64,000 bases of DNA from NCBI RefSeq assembly GCF_000422705.1, contig NZ_AUGO01000006.1, positions 248,001 through 312,000 of the forward strand. The letters run 5' to 3'. This DNA is from Flavobacterium soli DSM 19725. Lineage in GTDB: Bacteria; Bacteroidota; Bacteroidia; Flavobacteriales; Flavobacteriaceae. The notes beneath the pieces are model-generated. The model was not told the DNA's origin, did not search any database, and was given only the letters and a program-made list of their open reading frames with translations. Both the position numbers and the translations under genes were made by a program. Of this stretch, positions 17,733 to 26,424 are shown one piece after another (within the stretch, counting starts at the first letter, position 1; every line of letters starts with the position of its first letter).

Positions 17733-18623
17733 ATGGAAAATCAAACCAATAATTCAAGCCTGAAAGCAATTGTTGTTGTTTTAGCTCTTCTTCTAGCAGG
17801 TAGTTTGGCCTATATTTTTAAAATGACAACTGATGCCAATGCACTTCAGACGGAATTAACTACAGAAAAAGGTGAGAAAGCAGATGTTCTCAAACAACTT
17901 GAAGAATTAAAAGTTACTTATGATCAGGCAATTGCTGATAATACAACCCTTTCGGATGATTTAGTTGCCGAAAGAGAAAAGGTAGTAAACTTGATTGCTG
18001 ATTTGAAAAAATCGAAAGGTGATGCGGCTTCAATGGCAAAATACCGTGATCAATATAACAAGTTGCAAAGCAACATGAAGCTTTTGATTGCCGAAAATGA
18101 CGAACTCAAAAAGCAAAACCAAAAATTAACAACCGAGCGTGATAGTACGGTAATTGTTTTGGGTGAAGCAAAAAGATTTAACGATACTTTGGTTGTTCAA
18201 AATGAAAATTTAGCCAAAACGGTTGAAAAAGGTTCGAAAGTAACCGTGATGAACTTGAGAACTCAGGCGATAAAAGTGAGAAGTTCTGGTAAGCAAATTG
18301 AAACTGAAAAAGCTAGAAGAGCTGATCAATTGAAAGTTTGTTTTGCTTTGGCAGCCAATTCTATTGCAAAATCTGGAGACAAAACGTATTATATTCAGAT
18401 TATTGACAGTAAGAACAATGTTTTAGGCGAAAAGAAAACCGAAAACTTTGGCGATATGTCGCTTACTTATAGTTTTACGACTACTGTAGCTTATAACAAT
18501 GAAGCCGTTGATGTGTGTGAATTCCTTGACGGAAAAGGCGTTGATTTTGAGAAAGGAACTTATTTTGTAAACATCTTTGATAAGGGAGATTTGGTTTCCA
18601 AAACAAGTTTCACGCTGAAATAA
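17733..18623 (+). CDS. Membrane-anchored coiled-coil protein of unknown function
   Basis: Protein of 296 residues. One N-terminal membrane segment (about residues 10-29) is followed by a long heptad-rich, charged coiled coil (about 35-165, e.g. LEELKVTYDQAIADNTTL) and a C-terminal globular beta-rich domain (about 190-296) containing ADQLKVCFALAANSIAKSGDKTYYIQ and ending in FVNIFDKGDLVSKTSFTLK. The topology suggests the coiled coil and globular domain project into the periplasm. I recall similar proteins as conserved hypotheticals of Flavobacteriia, sometimes mislabelled as chromosome-partitioning proteins because of the coiled coil. It is monocistronic, with a strong promoter and a terminator. 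Confidence 0.75.
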   Translation: MENQTNNSSLKAIVVVLALLLAGSLAYIFKMTTDANALQTELTTEKGEKADVLKQLEELKVTYDQAIADNTTLSDDLVAEREKVVNLIADLKKSKGDAASMAKYRDQYNKLQSNMKLLIAENDELKKQNQKLTTERDSTVIVLGEAKRFNDTLVVQNENLAKTVEKGSKVTVMNLRTQAIKVRSSGKQIETEKARRADQLKVCFALAANSIAKSGDKTYYIQIIDSKNNVLGEKKTENFGDMSLTYSFTTTVAYNNEAVDVCEFLDGKGVDFEKGTYFVNIFDKGDLVSKTSFTLK

Positions 18624-18648
18624 GAATTTTAGTTAATTATTGATTCAA

Positions 18649-18688
18649 AAAAGAAAAGAGTTCGCTTTACGGCGGACTCTTTTCTTTT
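18649..18688. terminator. Bidirectional hairpin terminator
   Basis: A 17-bp stem, AAAAGAAAAGAGTTCGC / GCGGACTCTTTTCTTTT with one G-T wobble, 6-nt loop, flanked by T tract on one strand and A-rich on the other; lies between convergent genes. Confidence 0.85.
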
Positions 18689-18701
18689 TTTTTAATAAAT
18701 T

Positions 18702-19568
18702 TTATGTTCCAATTAGTTCCGTATTTATTTTTATCAAGGCATCGTTAGTCAATTTCTCTGCTTTACCTTTAAATTTTAATTTCAAACTATGTGATAGTTT
18801 ATATTCTGAATTACCAAAGCTTTGATATTCTTTTATCTCTTTTAGGATACCTTTTTTAGAATAGCTATAAATAATCTTTGTTTTATAGTTATTGATAATC
18901 TCTTTTGAAATTAATCTTTTTTGTGAATCAAAACATTCAATTTCTTTTTTTGAATTTTCTTTTCCATCTCCATAATAGGTTTGGAAATTTCCAATTCTGC
19001 AACTATCAAGATATTCATAAATGTATTGCCATCTAATTTTTTTTGTGTCTTCAAAAACTTGATTAAGTTGTGTGAGCTTATTTTCTGAATCGTAGATGTA
19101 CTGATAAAATGTTGATTGCCCAAAATGACTTTCTTTTATATTTGATTTATCTACATGTTTAACCTCCATAGATAAAGAATCATTTTGGCTATGATAGGTC
19201 TTTTCGGTAATTAAAATTTGATCTTTATTATATTCGTATTTGGTGTAGAATTGATAATACTCACAAGATTTACAATATGAATTATAACTCTTCGATAATA
19301 CAAGCTTTTCATTGTTATAATAAAATTGTTCAATTTTTCCAATGACATTTAATTTGTTGTAGTGATGTCTGCCATATTCGATTTTTTCGAGAATTTTACC
19401 ATAATCATCAAAGTAAAATTTGGATTTACTGATTTTTCGCTTTTTATTTTTCTCGTTAAATGAATATCCAGTTTCAGTTATGGTAAACGCTCCAATTTTT
19501 TTCTCAATTTTTTGAGAATATACTTTTGGTAGAGTAATTATAAATAATATTAAAAGTATTTGCTTCAT
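18702..19568 (-). CDS. Secreted hypothetical protein with tyrosine-rich strand repeats
   Basis: Protein of 288 residues with a signal peptide (KQILLILFIITLPKVYSQ). The mature part is made of repeating short beta-strand units rich in Tyr, Lys and Glu (FYFDDYGKILEKIEY, YQYIYDSENKLTQLNQ, YIYEYLDSC, YSYSKKGILKEIKEY), resembling the YD/RHS-like wrapping repeats seen in many secreted Bacteroidota proteins. It is AT-rich and lacks enzymatic motifs. It lies between hutG and hutI but is separated from both by over 40 bp and is unlikely to belong to that pathway. Function unknown. Confidence 0.7.
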   Translation of the reverse strand: MKQILLILFIITLPKVYSQKIEKKIGAFTITETGYSFNEKNKKRKISKSKFYFDDYGKILEKIEYGRHHYNKLNVIGKIEQFYYNNEKLVLSKSYNSYCKSCEYYQFYTKYEYNKDQILITEKTYHSQNDSLSMEVKHVDKSNIKESHFGQSTFYQYIYDSENKLTQLNQVFEDTKKIRWQYIYEYLDSCRIGNFQTYYGDGKENSKKEIECFDSQKRLISKEIINNYKTKIIYSYSKKGILKEIKEYQSFGNSEYKLSHSLKLKFKGKAEKLTNDALIKINTELIGT

Positions 19569-19618
19569 CTTAAAGAGAATTATATTTCTAACACCACAAT
19601 TATTTAATTCTTTAAAAC

Positions 19619-20854
19619 TTATACAATCACTCCATTAATCATCACATTCTCAATCAAATTACTTCCAAAAGCATACGGCAATTGGTAAAATGAAGCAATT
19701 TGTTTAGTAATAATAAGATTCGCTTTTTTTCCGACTGTGATACTACCATGCGTTTCAGAAAGTCCCATGGCGTAAGCTCCGTTAATTGTGGCTGCATTGA
19801 TGGCTTCTTCGGGTGTCATTTTCATTTTGATACAGGCTGTAGCTACCACCAAATTCATGTTTCCTGATGGTGTTGTGCCTGGATTAAAATCTGTGGCTAG
19901 GGCCAATGGCAAACCGGCATCAAGCATTTTTCGGGCTGGGGTATAGGGAATGCTGATGAAAAAGGAACAAGTTGGCAAGGCAACCGGCATAGTTTCGGAG
20001 TTTTTTAAGGCTTCGATATCTTCGTCGGTCACGATTTCGAGATGGTCAACCGAGAGGGCATTGTGTTTTACGCAAGCTTCAATTCCGTTGATAGCGGTGA
20101 ATTGATTGACGTGGATTTTAGAACGCAAGCCATATTTTAAGCCTGCTTCCATAATCCTTTCAGTTTCTTCGACTGAGAAGTAACCAGTTTCTAGAAAAGC
20201 ATCGATATAATCGGCGAGTTGTTCTTCGGCGATTTTGGGAAGCATTTCGTTGATGATTAAGTCAATATAAGCAGCATGATTTTCCTTGAATTCAGTAGGG
20301 AAGGCGTGTGCTCCAAGGAATGTGGCTTTTATGGCAATTGGGTAATTTTCTTTTAGACGTTTGATGACACGGAGCATTTTGATTTCGCCTTCAACTGACA
20401 ATCCGTAACCTGATTTGATTTCGACGGCTCCGGTTCCTTGTTGCATTACTTCTTCGAGACGCAATTTTGATTGGTTGTAGAGTTCTTCTTCGGAAGTTTC
20501 GTTTAATTTTTTTGCTGAATTTAGAATTCCGCCACCTCGGTTTGCGATTTCTTCGTAAGTCAATCCGTTGATGCGATCTACGAATTCCTGTTCGCGACTT
20601 CCGGCATAGACAATATGGGTGTGGCTGTCGCACCAGGTTGGCAGGACGGTTCTTCCTTGGCAGTTTATTTTTTTATCATATTCGAAATCGGGAAGGCTTT
20701 CCATTGGGCCGAAGTCTTTTATGATTTCGTCTTCGATTAAAAGATAAGCGTTTTTTATTGTTGGAAGTACAGCCATTTCTGAGCCTGAGACTTTTTGGAT
20801 GTTGGTTTCTCTGATTTGAAGGAGTTCTTGTATGTTGGTGAGGAGTGTTCTCAT
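19619..20854 (-). CDS. hutI: Imidazolonepropionase
   Basis: Third enzyme of histidine breakdown: hydrolyses 4-imidazolone-5-propionate to N-formimidoyl-glutamate, the substrate of HutG. It is an amidohydrolase-fold metalloenzyme of 411 residues, the family's usual length. The metal-binding HxH is H78/H80 (CDSHTHIVYAGSR), followed by the family blocks ISYEEIANRGGGI-like TYEEIANRGGGI, HVNQFTA, SVDHLE and the Asp-bearing ATDFNPGTTPSGN. Its partner hutG lies 2 kb downstream on the same strand with a coiled-coil gene (+) and a secreted-protein gene between them, so the two are not one transcript. Confidence 0.95.
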   Translation of the reverse strand: MRTLLTNIQELLQIRETNIQKVSGSEMAVLPTIKNAYLLIEDEIIKDFGPMESLPDFEYDKKINCQGRTVLPTWCDSHTHIVYAGSREQEFVDRINGLTYEEIANRGGGILNSAKKLNETSEEELYNQSKLRLEEVMQQGTGAVEIKSGYGLSVEGEIKMLRVIKRLKENYPIAIKATFLGAHAFPTEFKENHAAYIDLIINEMLPKIAEEQLADYIDAFLETGYFSVEETERIMEAGLKYGLRSKIHVNQFTAINGIEACVKHNALSVDHLEIVTDEDIEALKNSETMPVALPTCSFFISIPYTPARKMLDAGLPLALATDFNPGTTPSGNMNLVVATACIKMKMTPEEAINAATINGAYAMGLSETHGSITVGKKANLIITKQIASFYQLPYAFGSNLIENVMINGVIV

Positions 20855-20955
20855 TAAAGTTTTAAGGTGTTAGGTTTAAGGTTCTGGGTTTTCGCTGATT
20901 GCGGAAAATGTTTCTGTTTATTTCTTTTTAAAAGTTTAAAAGTATGCGTTTTGAA

Positions 20956-21073
20956 TGTTCTCTAGCCCTGATGGTGCCATTGTTTGAGCTCTTGCAACTG
21001 CCGTTAGAGCTGTTGCAAAGCGAGTGGCTCCAGCAGGAATATGGATTCCGATAAAGCCCGAGCCTTTCGCTCC
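20956..21073 (+). repeat. Dispersed intergenic repeat, copy A
   Basis: An ~85-bp block from about 20957 to 21044 recurs in inverted orientation at 30026-30124 with near identity (for example CTAGCCCTGATGGTGC, TTTGAGCTCTTGCAACTGCC, AGAGCTGTTGCAAAGCGAGT, GGCTCCAGCAGGAA). It holds two internal direct copies of GAGCTSTTGCAA (at 20986 and 21007). Copy A continues with ATAAAGCCCGAGCCTTTCGCTCC (split by its own small GAGC/GCTC hairpin) to about 21073. It lies in the gap between hutI and corA. It is more GC-rich than its surroundings and resembles intergenic repeats I remember from Flavobacterium genomes. Confidence 0.8.
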
Positions 21074-21152
21074 TAATTGTGCTACTGAATTTATTTTGTA
21101 AATGTAAAATGGAAATTTAAAAACTCCTATCTTTATGACAAATTAATGTGCT

Positions 21153-22235
21153 TTGAGGAGAATTAAATATAAGAAGGTTCGAAAAGTTCAGCCGAATTTT
21201 TTTGAATATACTGGGGTTCATACGACGGATGCTGTTGAAATGCAGTTGTTTGTGTATGACGATTTGGGGTATGAGGAGTATAAAAAGGTGTCGTTGGAGC
21301 GGGTGAAGAAGGAAATTTCGGATCCGTTGCAAGTGGAAGATGTGAAGTGGCTGAATGTTCACGGGCTTCATGATGTGGAATTGATCAAGGAAATAGGGGA
21401 GTTTCTGGAAGTGGAAACTTTTATTATAAGTGATGTCTTGAATGTTTCCAGGCGTTCGCGGATGGAGGAGCTTGATAACATGTTGTTTTTTAGCATCAAG
21501 TCGATTTTGCAGGAGGAGGATGCCGATGTGGTTCGGGTGGAGCAGATTAGTTTTTTACTAAAGGATAATTTGTTGGTTTCGTTTCAGGAAAAGAAGAGCG
21601 ATTTTTTTACGCATATTCGGGAACGAATCAAGACCCATAGCGGTTTGGTGCGAAAGAAAAAAAGTGATTACTTGCTATATTTGTTGCTGGAAGCGGTGAT
21701 GGAAAATTTTTATATCACGATTGAAAGCAATGAAAATACGATTGAGGAATTGCTGATTGAGGCGAAGAGCAATCATAAATCAGAAGTTTTGGAGCGGATA
21801 GAGAAGGAGCGGGAGAGTTTGAATTTCTTGAAACGGGCTATTGTGCCGCTTCGGGATGCTTTGTTTAACTTGAAAAGTATCCGTCACGATGATGAATTTG
21901 CTGGAATTGAGGAAGCCAATTATACTTTTTTTGCCCGTTTACACCAAAAGAGTTTGGAGATTTTAGATCAGATTGATTATGATTTGAAATCGCTCGAAAG
22001 TGCTTCGAATATCTTTTTTTCGATGCAAAGCCAGCGAATGAACCAGATAATGAAGACGCTGACGATTTTCTCTGTTATTTTTATGCCGTTGACTTTTATT
22101 GTTGGGGTGTATGGAATGAACTTTGAAAACATGCCGGAATTGAAAAGTGAGAATGGCTATTTTATTGTATTGGGGGTGATGTTTTTGACCGTTGTTGGGA
22201 TGGTTTATTATTTTAGAAGGAAGAAATGGTTTTGA
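21153..22235 (+). CDS. corA: CorA family magnesium/cobalt transporter
   Basis: Pentameric inner-membrane Mg2+/Co2+ channel of 360 residues. A large soluble N-terminal domain with long helices (coiled-coil part about 190-290) is followed by two C-terminal membrane helices, with the family's GMN signature (GVYGMNFENMPE, about 320-331) between them and basic residues at the C terminus. The start is unusual: an in-frame stop at 21144 leaves TTG 21153 as the only reasonable initiator, giving MRRIKYKKVRK, which fits what I recall of relatives. There is no ATG in this frame near the start. A stem-loop follows the gene. Confidence 0.92.
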   Translation: MRRIKYKKVRKVQPNFFEYTGVHTTDAVEMQLFVYDDLGYEEYKKVSLERVKKEISDPLQVEDVKWLNVHGLHDVELIKEIGEFLEVETFIISDVLNVSRRSRMEELDNMLFFSIKSILQEEDADVVRVEQISFLLKDNLLVSFQEKKSDFFTHIRERIKTHSGLVRKKKSDYLLYLLLEAVMENFYITIESNENTIEELLIEAKSNHKSEVLERIEKERESLNFLKRAIVPLRDALFNLKSIRHDDEFAGIEEANYTFFARLHQKSLEILDQIDYDLKSLESASNIFFSMQSQRMNQIMKTLTIFSVIFMPLTFIVGVYGMNFENMPELKSENGYFIVLGVMFLTVVGMVYYFRRKKWF

Positions 22236-22261
22236 TTTTAACATTAAGAAGTTAAGGTTTG

Positions 22262-22313
22262 AACCATTAAGGGATTAAGACAGCACTTAATGAATCTTAA
22301 TGCCTTAATGGTT
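22262..22313 (+). terminator. Long hairpin terminator after corA
   Basis: A 19-bp stem with one mismatch (AACCATTAAGGGATTAAGA, 22262-22280, with TCTTAATGCCTTAATGGTT, 22295-22313), 14-nt loop and a long T tract. The AACCATTAAGG sequence is of the kind that recurs in flavobacterial intergenic hairpins. Confidence 0.75.
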
Positions 22314-22335
22314 TATTTTTTTTTAATATTTGATT

Positions 22336-23034
22336 ATGGAAAAGTTTGTAAGTGATATTTCGGGGAAGGAATATGCGGAAGCAGAGAAGGTTTCGGCAAA
22401 ATTGGTTCGGAAATCGATTTTGGATTTTATAAAGGAAAAACATCCAGATTTTGAAGGTGAAAAATGCATGTCGATGAGTGAACTGCATTCCTTCAGGGAA
22501 AAATATATTGCTGAAATGCTCTTGAAAGAAACGGGCGAACTATCGGCCATGGAACAAACGGTTGTGGATTCTTTGAACGATAATGCAACCCTTTCTGACA
22601 AGCTGGATGATGAAATTCAGGATTTTACCTTTGGGCAGAAAGTGGCCGATAAAGTAGCTTCTTTTGGCGGAAGCTGGACTTTTATTATTTCGTTTTTAAC
22701 CTTCTTAATGATTTGGATTGCTGCAAATGTTTTTATTTTGGCTAATAAAGGTTTTGATCCGTATCCGTTTATTTTGTTGAACTTGATTTTGTCGTGTGTA
22801 GCTGCTTTGCAAGCTCCTGTAATCATGATGAGTCAAAACAGGACTGAAGAACGAGACCGCGACCGAGCGAAAAAAGATTATATGATTAATCTGAAATCGG
22901 AATTGGAAATCAGGATGCTGCATGAGAAAATAGATCATTTATTATTGCATCAGGAACAATCGATGATTGAAATTCAAAAGGTGCAAATGGATATGATGCA
23001 GGATATTTTGGAAAAGATGAAGGAAAAAAAATAG
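22336..23034 (+). CDS. DUF1003 domain membrane protein
   Basis: Protein of 232 residues. The N-terminal ~90 residues are soluble; then comes the DUF1003 core: FGQKVADKVASFGGSWTFI, a first membrane helix, an FDPYPFILLNLILS motif and a second helix running into QAPVIMMSQNRTEERDR, followed by a charged amphipathic C-terminal coiled coil (KSELEIRMLHEKIDHLL). The FDPYPFxLLNLxLS and SQNR motifs are the hallmark of the family. Function unknown; often found near ion transporters, and here it directly follows corA with a terminator-like hairpin between. ATG 22336 is preferred over a TTG two codons upstream. Confidence 0.88.
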   Translation: MEKFVSDISGKEYAEAEKVSAKLVRKSILDFIKEKHPDFEGEKCMSMSELHSFREKYIAEMLLKETGELSAMEQTVVDSLNDNATLSDKLDDEIQDFTFGQKVADKVASFGGSWTFIISFLTFLMIWIAANVFILANKGFDPYPFILLNLILSCVAALQAPVIMMSQNRTEERDRDRAKKDYMINLKSELEIRMLHEKIDHLLLHQEQSMIEIQKVQMDMMQDILEKMKEKK

Positions 23035-23042
23035 ATGTATAA

Positions 23043-23072
23043 AAAAACCTGAAGCATAAACTTCAGGTTTTT
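23043..23072. terminator. Bidirectional hairpin terminator
   Basis: AAAAACCTGAAG / CTTCAGGTTTTT with a 6-nt loop, between the convergent DUF1003 and fumarase genes. Confidence 0.85.
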
Positions 23073-23091
23073 ATTTAGTATAATTTGAAAA

Positions 23092-24489
23092 TTATTTCAA
23101 GCTTCCAACCATATCCTCAGGTTTTACCCAAGCATCGAAATCTTCTGGAGTTACATAGCCTAAACGTACTGATTCTTCTTTTAAAGTAGTTCCGTTTTTG
23201 TGGGCTGTTTGAGCGATTTCAGCAGCTTTGTAGTATCCTATTTTTGTATTTAAAGCTGTTACCAACATCAATGAATTATCAACCAATTCTTTGATTCTGG
23301 TATAATTTGGTTCAATTCCTTGAGCACAATGTTCGTCGAACGAAACACAAGCATCTCCTAATAAACGAGCCGATTGCAAGAAATTTGAAGCCATTAAAGG
23401 TTTGAAAACATTCAATTCATAATGACCTTGAGTTCCACCGATTGTGATCGTAACATCGTTACCCATAACTTGAGCACAAACCATTGTCAATGCCTCACAT
23501 TGTGTAGGATTTACTTTTCCTGGCATGATCGAAGAACCTGGTTCGTTTTCTGGAATCAAGATTTCGCCAATTCCTGAACGTGGTCCTGAAGCCATCATTC
23601 TCACATCATTTGCAATTTTATTTAACGAAACAGCCAGTTGTTTCAAAGCTCCGTGTGTTTCTACAATCGCATCATGAGCTGCCAAAGCCTCAAATTTATT
23701 TGGAGCTGTAACGAATGGATGTCCTGTGAATTTTGCAATATATTCGGCTACTTTCACATCATAACCTTCTGGAGTATTCAAACCTGTTCCAACGGCAGTT
23801 CCTCCCAAAGCAACTTCTGAAAGGTGTGCTAAAGTATTTTTTAATGCTTTTAAACCGTAGTTTAATTGAGCTACATAACCAGAAATTTCCTGACCAAGTG
23901 TCAATGGAGTAGCATCCATTAAATGGGTTCTTCCAATTTTTACTACGTTTTTGAAAGCTTCTGATTTCGCTTGAAGCGTATCTCTTAATTTCTCAACACC
24001 TGGAATAGTAACTTCTACAACCGCTTTATAAGCCGCAATGTGCATTCCGGTTGGGTAGGTGTCGTTTGAAGATTGTGACTTGTTTACATCATCATTAGCT
24101 TTGATGAATTGTTCGCCTTCGCCAATTTTATGTCCGGCAAGAACCTGAGCTCTGTTGGCTACAACTTCGTTCACGTTCATGTTACTTTGGGTTCCTGAAC
24201 CTGTTTGCCAGATTACCAATGGAAATTCATCGTCTAATTTTCCAGCCAAGATTTCATCACAAACAGCTGCAATTGCATCTCTTTTTTCGATTGGCAAAAC
24301 ACCCAAATCGCAATTGGCATAAGCGGCAGCTTTTTTCAAATAAGCAAAACCTTCGATAATTTCTTTTGGCATAGAAGCCGACGGACCGATTTTGAAGTTG
24401 TTTCTTGAACGTTCTGTTTGGGCTCCCCAATATTTATCTGCGGGAACTTTTACTTCACCCATCGTGTCTTTTTCAATTCTGTATTCCAT
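23092..24489 (-). CDS. fumC: Class II fumarate hydratase
   Basis: Interconverts fumarate and malate in the TCA cycle; iron-independent, cytoplasmic, homotetrameric. The 465 residues match the family. Visible: [13 protein letters not shown] near 97-109, the active-site [21 protein letters not shown] stretch [16 protein letters not shown], and the superfamily signature [11 protein letters not shown] near 317-327. Stand-alone gene between two terminators. Confidence 0.96.
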   Translation of the reverse strand: MEYRIEKDTMGEVKVPADKYWGAQTERSRNNFKIGPSASMPKEIIEGFAYLKKAAAYANCDLGVLPIEKRDAIAAVCDEILAGKLDDEFPLVIWQTGSGTQSNMNVNEVVANRAQVLAGHKIGEGEQFIKANDDVNKSQSSNDTYPTGMHIAAYKAVVEVTIPGVEKLRDTLQAKSEAFKNVVKIGRTHLMDATPLTLGQEISGYVAQLNYGLKALKNTLAHLSEVALGGTAVGTGLNTPEGYDVKVAEYIAKFTGHPFVTAPNKFEALAAHDAIVETHGALKQLAVSLNKIANDVRMMASGPRSGIGEILIPENEPGSSIMPGKVNPTQCEALTMVCAQVMGNDVTITIGGTQGHYELNVFKPLMASNFLQSARLLGDACVSFDEHCAQGIEPNYTRIKELVDNSLMLVTALNTKIGYYKAAEIAQTAHKNGTTLKEESVRLGYVTPEDFDAWVKPEDMVGSLK

Positions 24490-24557
24490 GATTGTTGTTG
24501 TTTGTTTTATATTTTGTTTGCTTTTAAAATAGGGTAGTATCCCTAAAAAACCGAGTC

Positions 24558-24565
24558 CAAATTTA
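24558..24565 (-). promoter_or_regulatory. -7 box upstream of fumC
   Basis: Minus-strand TAAATTTG, a perfect TAnnTTTG, giving a leader of about 65 bases. No TTG at the usual upstream distance. Confidence 0.4.
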
Positions 24566-24605
24566 TGGATTTAAGCAGTTTTAAAAAAATATTTTGGCTG
24601 TTTTA

Positions 24606-24636
24606 TTGGTAACTAAAAATATAAGGAGTACTTTTG
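24606..24636 (+). promoter_or_regulatory. Promoter of the 55-residue membrane protein gene
   Basis: TTG (24606-24608), 20 bp, TACTTTTG (24629-24636): both elements perfect. It lies inside the longer in-frame reading that begins at 24594, so it decides in favour of ATG 24666 as start. Confidence 0.65.
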
Positions 24637-24665
24637 ACATTGAATTCACTAATTCCGGAAAAAAC

Positions 24666-24833
24666 ATGTTTGAATTTCAACAGTATTTAGGTTTTATCCT
24701 CTTTTTAACCATTTTGACCATAGGTTTTTGGTTAATGATTTTCTTGGTAGGTTTCGTTCAATATTGGATTGGCGGAGCGATCATGGAACTTGTTAAAGAA
24801 AAGAGAGCTAAAAGAAAAGAGCAGGCAATTTAA
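24666..24833 (+). CDS. Small single-span membrane protein
   Basis: Predicted peptide of 55 residues: MFEFQQYL, one long hydrophobic span (about residues 9-34, FILFLTILTIGFWLMIFLV), then a basic tail rich in Lys/Arg (KEKRAKRKEQ) that should stay in the cytoplasm. It has its own strong promoter and ends at a terminator, which supports a real gene despite its size. No family recognised; function unknown. Confidence 0.6.
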   Translation: MFEFQQYLGFILFLTILTIGFWLMIFLVGFVQYWIGGAIMELVKEKRAKRKEQAI

Positions 24834-24849
24834 TAATTGTTTGTTTCTA

Positions 24850-24880
24850 AAAAAAGGAAGTCCAACGGGCTTCCTTTTTT
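24850..24880. terminator. Bidirectional hairpin terminator
   Basis: AAAAAAGGAAG / CTTCCTTTTTT with a 9-nt loop, between the convergent small membrane protein gene and the mechanosensitive channel gene. Confidence 0.85.
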
Positions 24881-24887
24881 ATTCTTA

Positions 24888-26144
24888 TCAATCTAAGAAA
24901 CTCTTGCTTGAAGGCAATTCATAGATTTCCAAATCAAAATAAACGACCGAAGCAATAATATGATCGAAGATATCGGCCATAATGTATTCATAGTTGATCC
25001 AAGTCTTGTCGTTTGAAAAGGCATAAATTTCAAGAGGAACTCCAAATTCATTTGATTGCAATTGACGACACATCATCAGCATGTCCTTATTCAATCCAGG
25101 ATGCTGTTCTAGATATTGGTTGATGTATTTTCTAAACAACCCAAAATTGGTCAGGTTTCTGCCATTTACAGAAAGAGTTTTATCAATATTATTAGCAATA
25201 TTATATTTGTTGATGTCATCTTGACGTTGATCGATATAATTGCTTACTAATTGTATTTTTTTAAGCTCTGTCAGTTCTGATTCTTGTAAAAAACGAATGC
25301 TGTTGGCTTTTATCAATACGTGCCTTTTAATTCTTCGTCCTTTGGAATTGAACATTCCTCTCCAGTTCTTGAAGGAATCCGATATCAAGCTATAGGTTGG
25401 AATTGTTGATGTTGTATTGTCAAAATTTCGAACTTTAACCGTTGCCAGATTGATTTCGATTACATCACCATCGGCACCAAATTTTTCCATCGTAATCCAA
25501 TCGCCAATTCGCACCATATCATTCACTGAAACCTGAATACTTGCTATAAATCCGAGAATAGTATCACGAAAAATCAACAAAACTATAGCAGAAATAGCTC
25601 CAAAAGTGGTCAGTAATGCTTTCGCAGAAATATTAAACAAGTATAAAATAATGGCCACAATTCCAAATGTCCACAGTACAATCATGATAACTTGTATGTA
25701 ACTGTCGATAGGTTTGTCGCTGTATCTCGGCTGCTGTTTTAGATAATCTCGAAGTGCATTAAAAATTGTTCGGATGATCCACAAAACCAAGAGAACGATA
25801 TATATTCCAATTAATTTTCCAAAAACACCTTCCCAATAAATAAAGTTTTTCAGGATGACTGGAACTGCCTTATAAATAAAAAGTAGCGGAATCAAATGTG
25901 CTATATATTTTGCAGTTTTATTGGAAACCAATAAATCGTCAAATTTGGTATTGGTCTTTCGAGCAATTACTATCATTGCAGTTACCAATGTAAATCGAAA
26001 CACCAAATAAATAATATAAGCTACAACAGAAAGCAGGATAATATCCACTGTTAAGCTCAAATAGGAGGTAAGGGTATCGTTAAAATCCCAGCCTTTCAAA
26101 AGCTTATAGGTCCAGCCAAATATATTTTCTGCCAATTTTAGCAT
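24888..26144 (-). CDS. MscS-type mechanosensitive ion channel (YbdG-like)
   Basis: Inner-membrane channel opened by membrane tension, protecting against hypo-osmotic shock. 418 residues: about five membrane helices in the first 200 residues, the pore helix with TFGAISAIVLLIFRDTILGF (about 186-205), the MscS beta-domain (VGDWITM-like RIGDWITMEKFGADGDVIEI) and an extended soluble C-terminal part. The size and extended insertion in the beta-domain (residues about 255-345) are like E. coli YbdG, which gates weakly. It is the last gene of an nhaA-DUF3817-mscS operon and begins 4 bp after the DUF3817 stop. Confidence 0.88.
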   Translation of the reverse strand: MLKLAENIFGWTYKLLKGWDFNDTLTSYLSLTVDIILLSVVAYIIYLVFRFTLVTAMIVIARKTNTKFDDLLVSNKTAKYIAHLIPLLFIYKAVPVILKNFIYWEGVFGKLIGIYIVLLVLWIIRTIFNALRDYLKQQPRYSDKPIDSYIQVIMIVLWTFGIVAIILYLFNISAKALLTTFGAISAIVLLIFRDTILGFIASIQVSVNDMVRIGDWITMEKFGADGDVIEINLATVKVRNFDNTTSTIPTYSLISDSFKNWRGMFNSKGRRIKRHVLIKANSIRFLQESELTELKKIQLVSNYIDQRQDDINKYNIANNIDKTLSVNGRNLTNFGLFRKYINQYLEQHPGLNKDMLMMCRQLQSNEFGVPLEIYAFSNDKTWINYEYIMADIFDHIIASVVYFDLEIYELPSSKSFLD

Positions 26145-26148
26145 CTAT

Positions 26149-26424
26149 CTAGAGGTATTTTTTTTCAATATAAAAGGTACCGAAAGGAACAAGCGAACCT
26201 AAAATAATGATGCTGAATTTTTTCCAATCCCAATCTAATTCAAACTTGAGCATAATCGCCAAAATGATATAGGCTATAAACAAAATTCCGTGTGCCATTC
26301 CGATAGGAAACAACAACGATTTGTAAAGATCTATATTGATATTTTTAACGATAAGCATATTTGCCAATAAAACTAAAAAAGAAACACCTTCCAACAAGGC
26401 AATGATTTTAAAAAATTTAAGCAT
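26149..26424 (-). CDS. DUF3817 membrane protein
   Basis: Small integral membrane protein of 91 residues with about three hydrophobic helices. The start FFKIIALLEGVSFLVLLANM and the GMAHGILFIAYIILA block are characteristic of DUF3817 (E-G-x-S near the N terminus, G-x-x-H-G). Function unknown. Its ATG overlaps the nhaA stop by 8 bp and the mscS gene follows by 4 bp, so it is translated with both transport genes. Confidence 0.88.
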   Translation of the reverse strand: MLKFFKIIALLEGVSFLVLLANMLIVKNINIDLYKSLLFPIGMAHGILFIAYIILAIMLKFELDWDWKKFSIIILGSLVPFGTFYIEKKYL

